Below are positions 13,589 to 13,602 of a DNA stretch of 13,602 bases, one piece after another. Position 1 is the first letter of the stretch. Each line of letters starts with the position of its first letter. The stretch is from Methanobacteriota archaeon (lineage in GTDB: Archaea > Hydrothermarchaeota > Hydrothermarchaeia > Hydrothermarchaeales > BMS3B): assembly GCA_013152995.1 (NCBI GenBank), contig JAADFH010000135.1, positions 1-13,602 of the forward strand. The letters run 5' to 3'. Position numbers and translations under genes: made by a program. The notes below the pieces were generated by a model. That model worked only from the letters and a program-made list of their open reading frames with translations, was not told where the DNA came from and searched no databases.

Positions 13589-13602
13589 ACATTGAACTTG
13601 CC

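Overview
The window is archaeal. It shows TATA-box promoters, the AGGAGGTGAT type of ribosome binding site, archaeal or eukaryotic-type r-proteins (L18e, S13, S4, S11), RNA polymerase subunits RpoD, RpoN and RpoK, aEF1B, and tRNAs with no encoded CCA. RpoD carries a complete two-cluster ferredoxin domain, a trait known from Methanosarcinales, Archaeoglobales and relatives. GC content is high, but the proteins are not strongly acidic, so a halophile is unlikely. My best guess is a non-halophilic euryarchaeote of the methanogen/Archaeoglobi grade; the genus cannot be read from this sequence.

Layout, left to right. (1) Positions 4-1393, plus strand: a promoter and two adjacent CBS-domain genes, one with a C-terminal Zn ribbon and one with four CBS domains. 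(2) Positions 7404 down to 1397, minus strand: a long information-processing operon, S13-S4-S11-RpoD-tRNA-Leu(GAG)-L18e-L13-S9-RpoN-tRNA-Pro(GGG)-RpoK-enolase-S2. It ends 3 bp from the convergent CBS gene. (3) Positions 9640 to 7415, minus strand: cobalamin genes cbiD-cbiE-cbiT, overlapping one another and lying upstream of the S13 promoter. (4) Positions 10152 to 9666, minus strand: a small translation-associated Zn-ribbon gene plus aEF1B. (5) aroA (EPSP synthase, minus strand), divergent from a small winged-helix regulator (plus strand). (6) A bifunctional-nuclease-domain gene (minus) divergent from a DUF401-like membrane protein (plus).

The most interesting part is the ribosomal operon. 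Two tRNA genes cut it into three protein-coding segments. The rpoN stop codon lies inside the tRNA-Pro sequence, so tRNA maturation and rpoN mRNA integrity conflict. Perfect inverted repeats follow both tRNAs. Downstream of tRNA-Leu, two tandem perfect hairpins are followed by an exact 21-bp copy of the tRNA 3' end, making an unexplained 81-bp unit. Most gene junctions in the operon fuse the upstream stop codon with the downstream Shine-Dalgarno sequence. I found no CRISPR array, insertion sequence or defence system, and no stretch over 300 bp without a gene.
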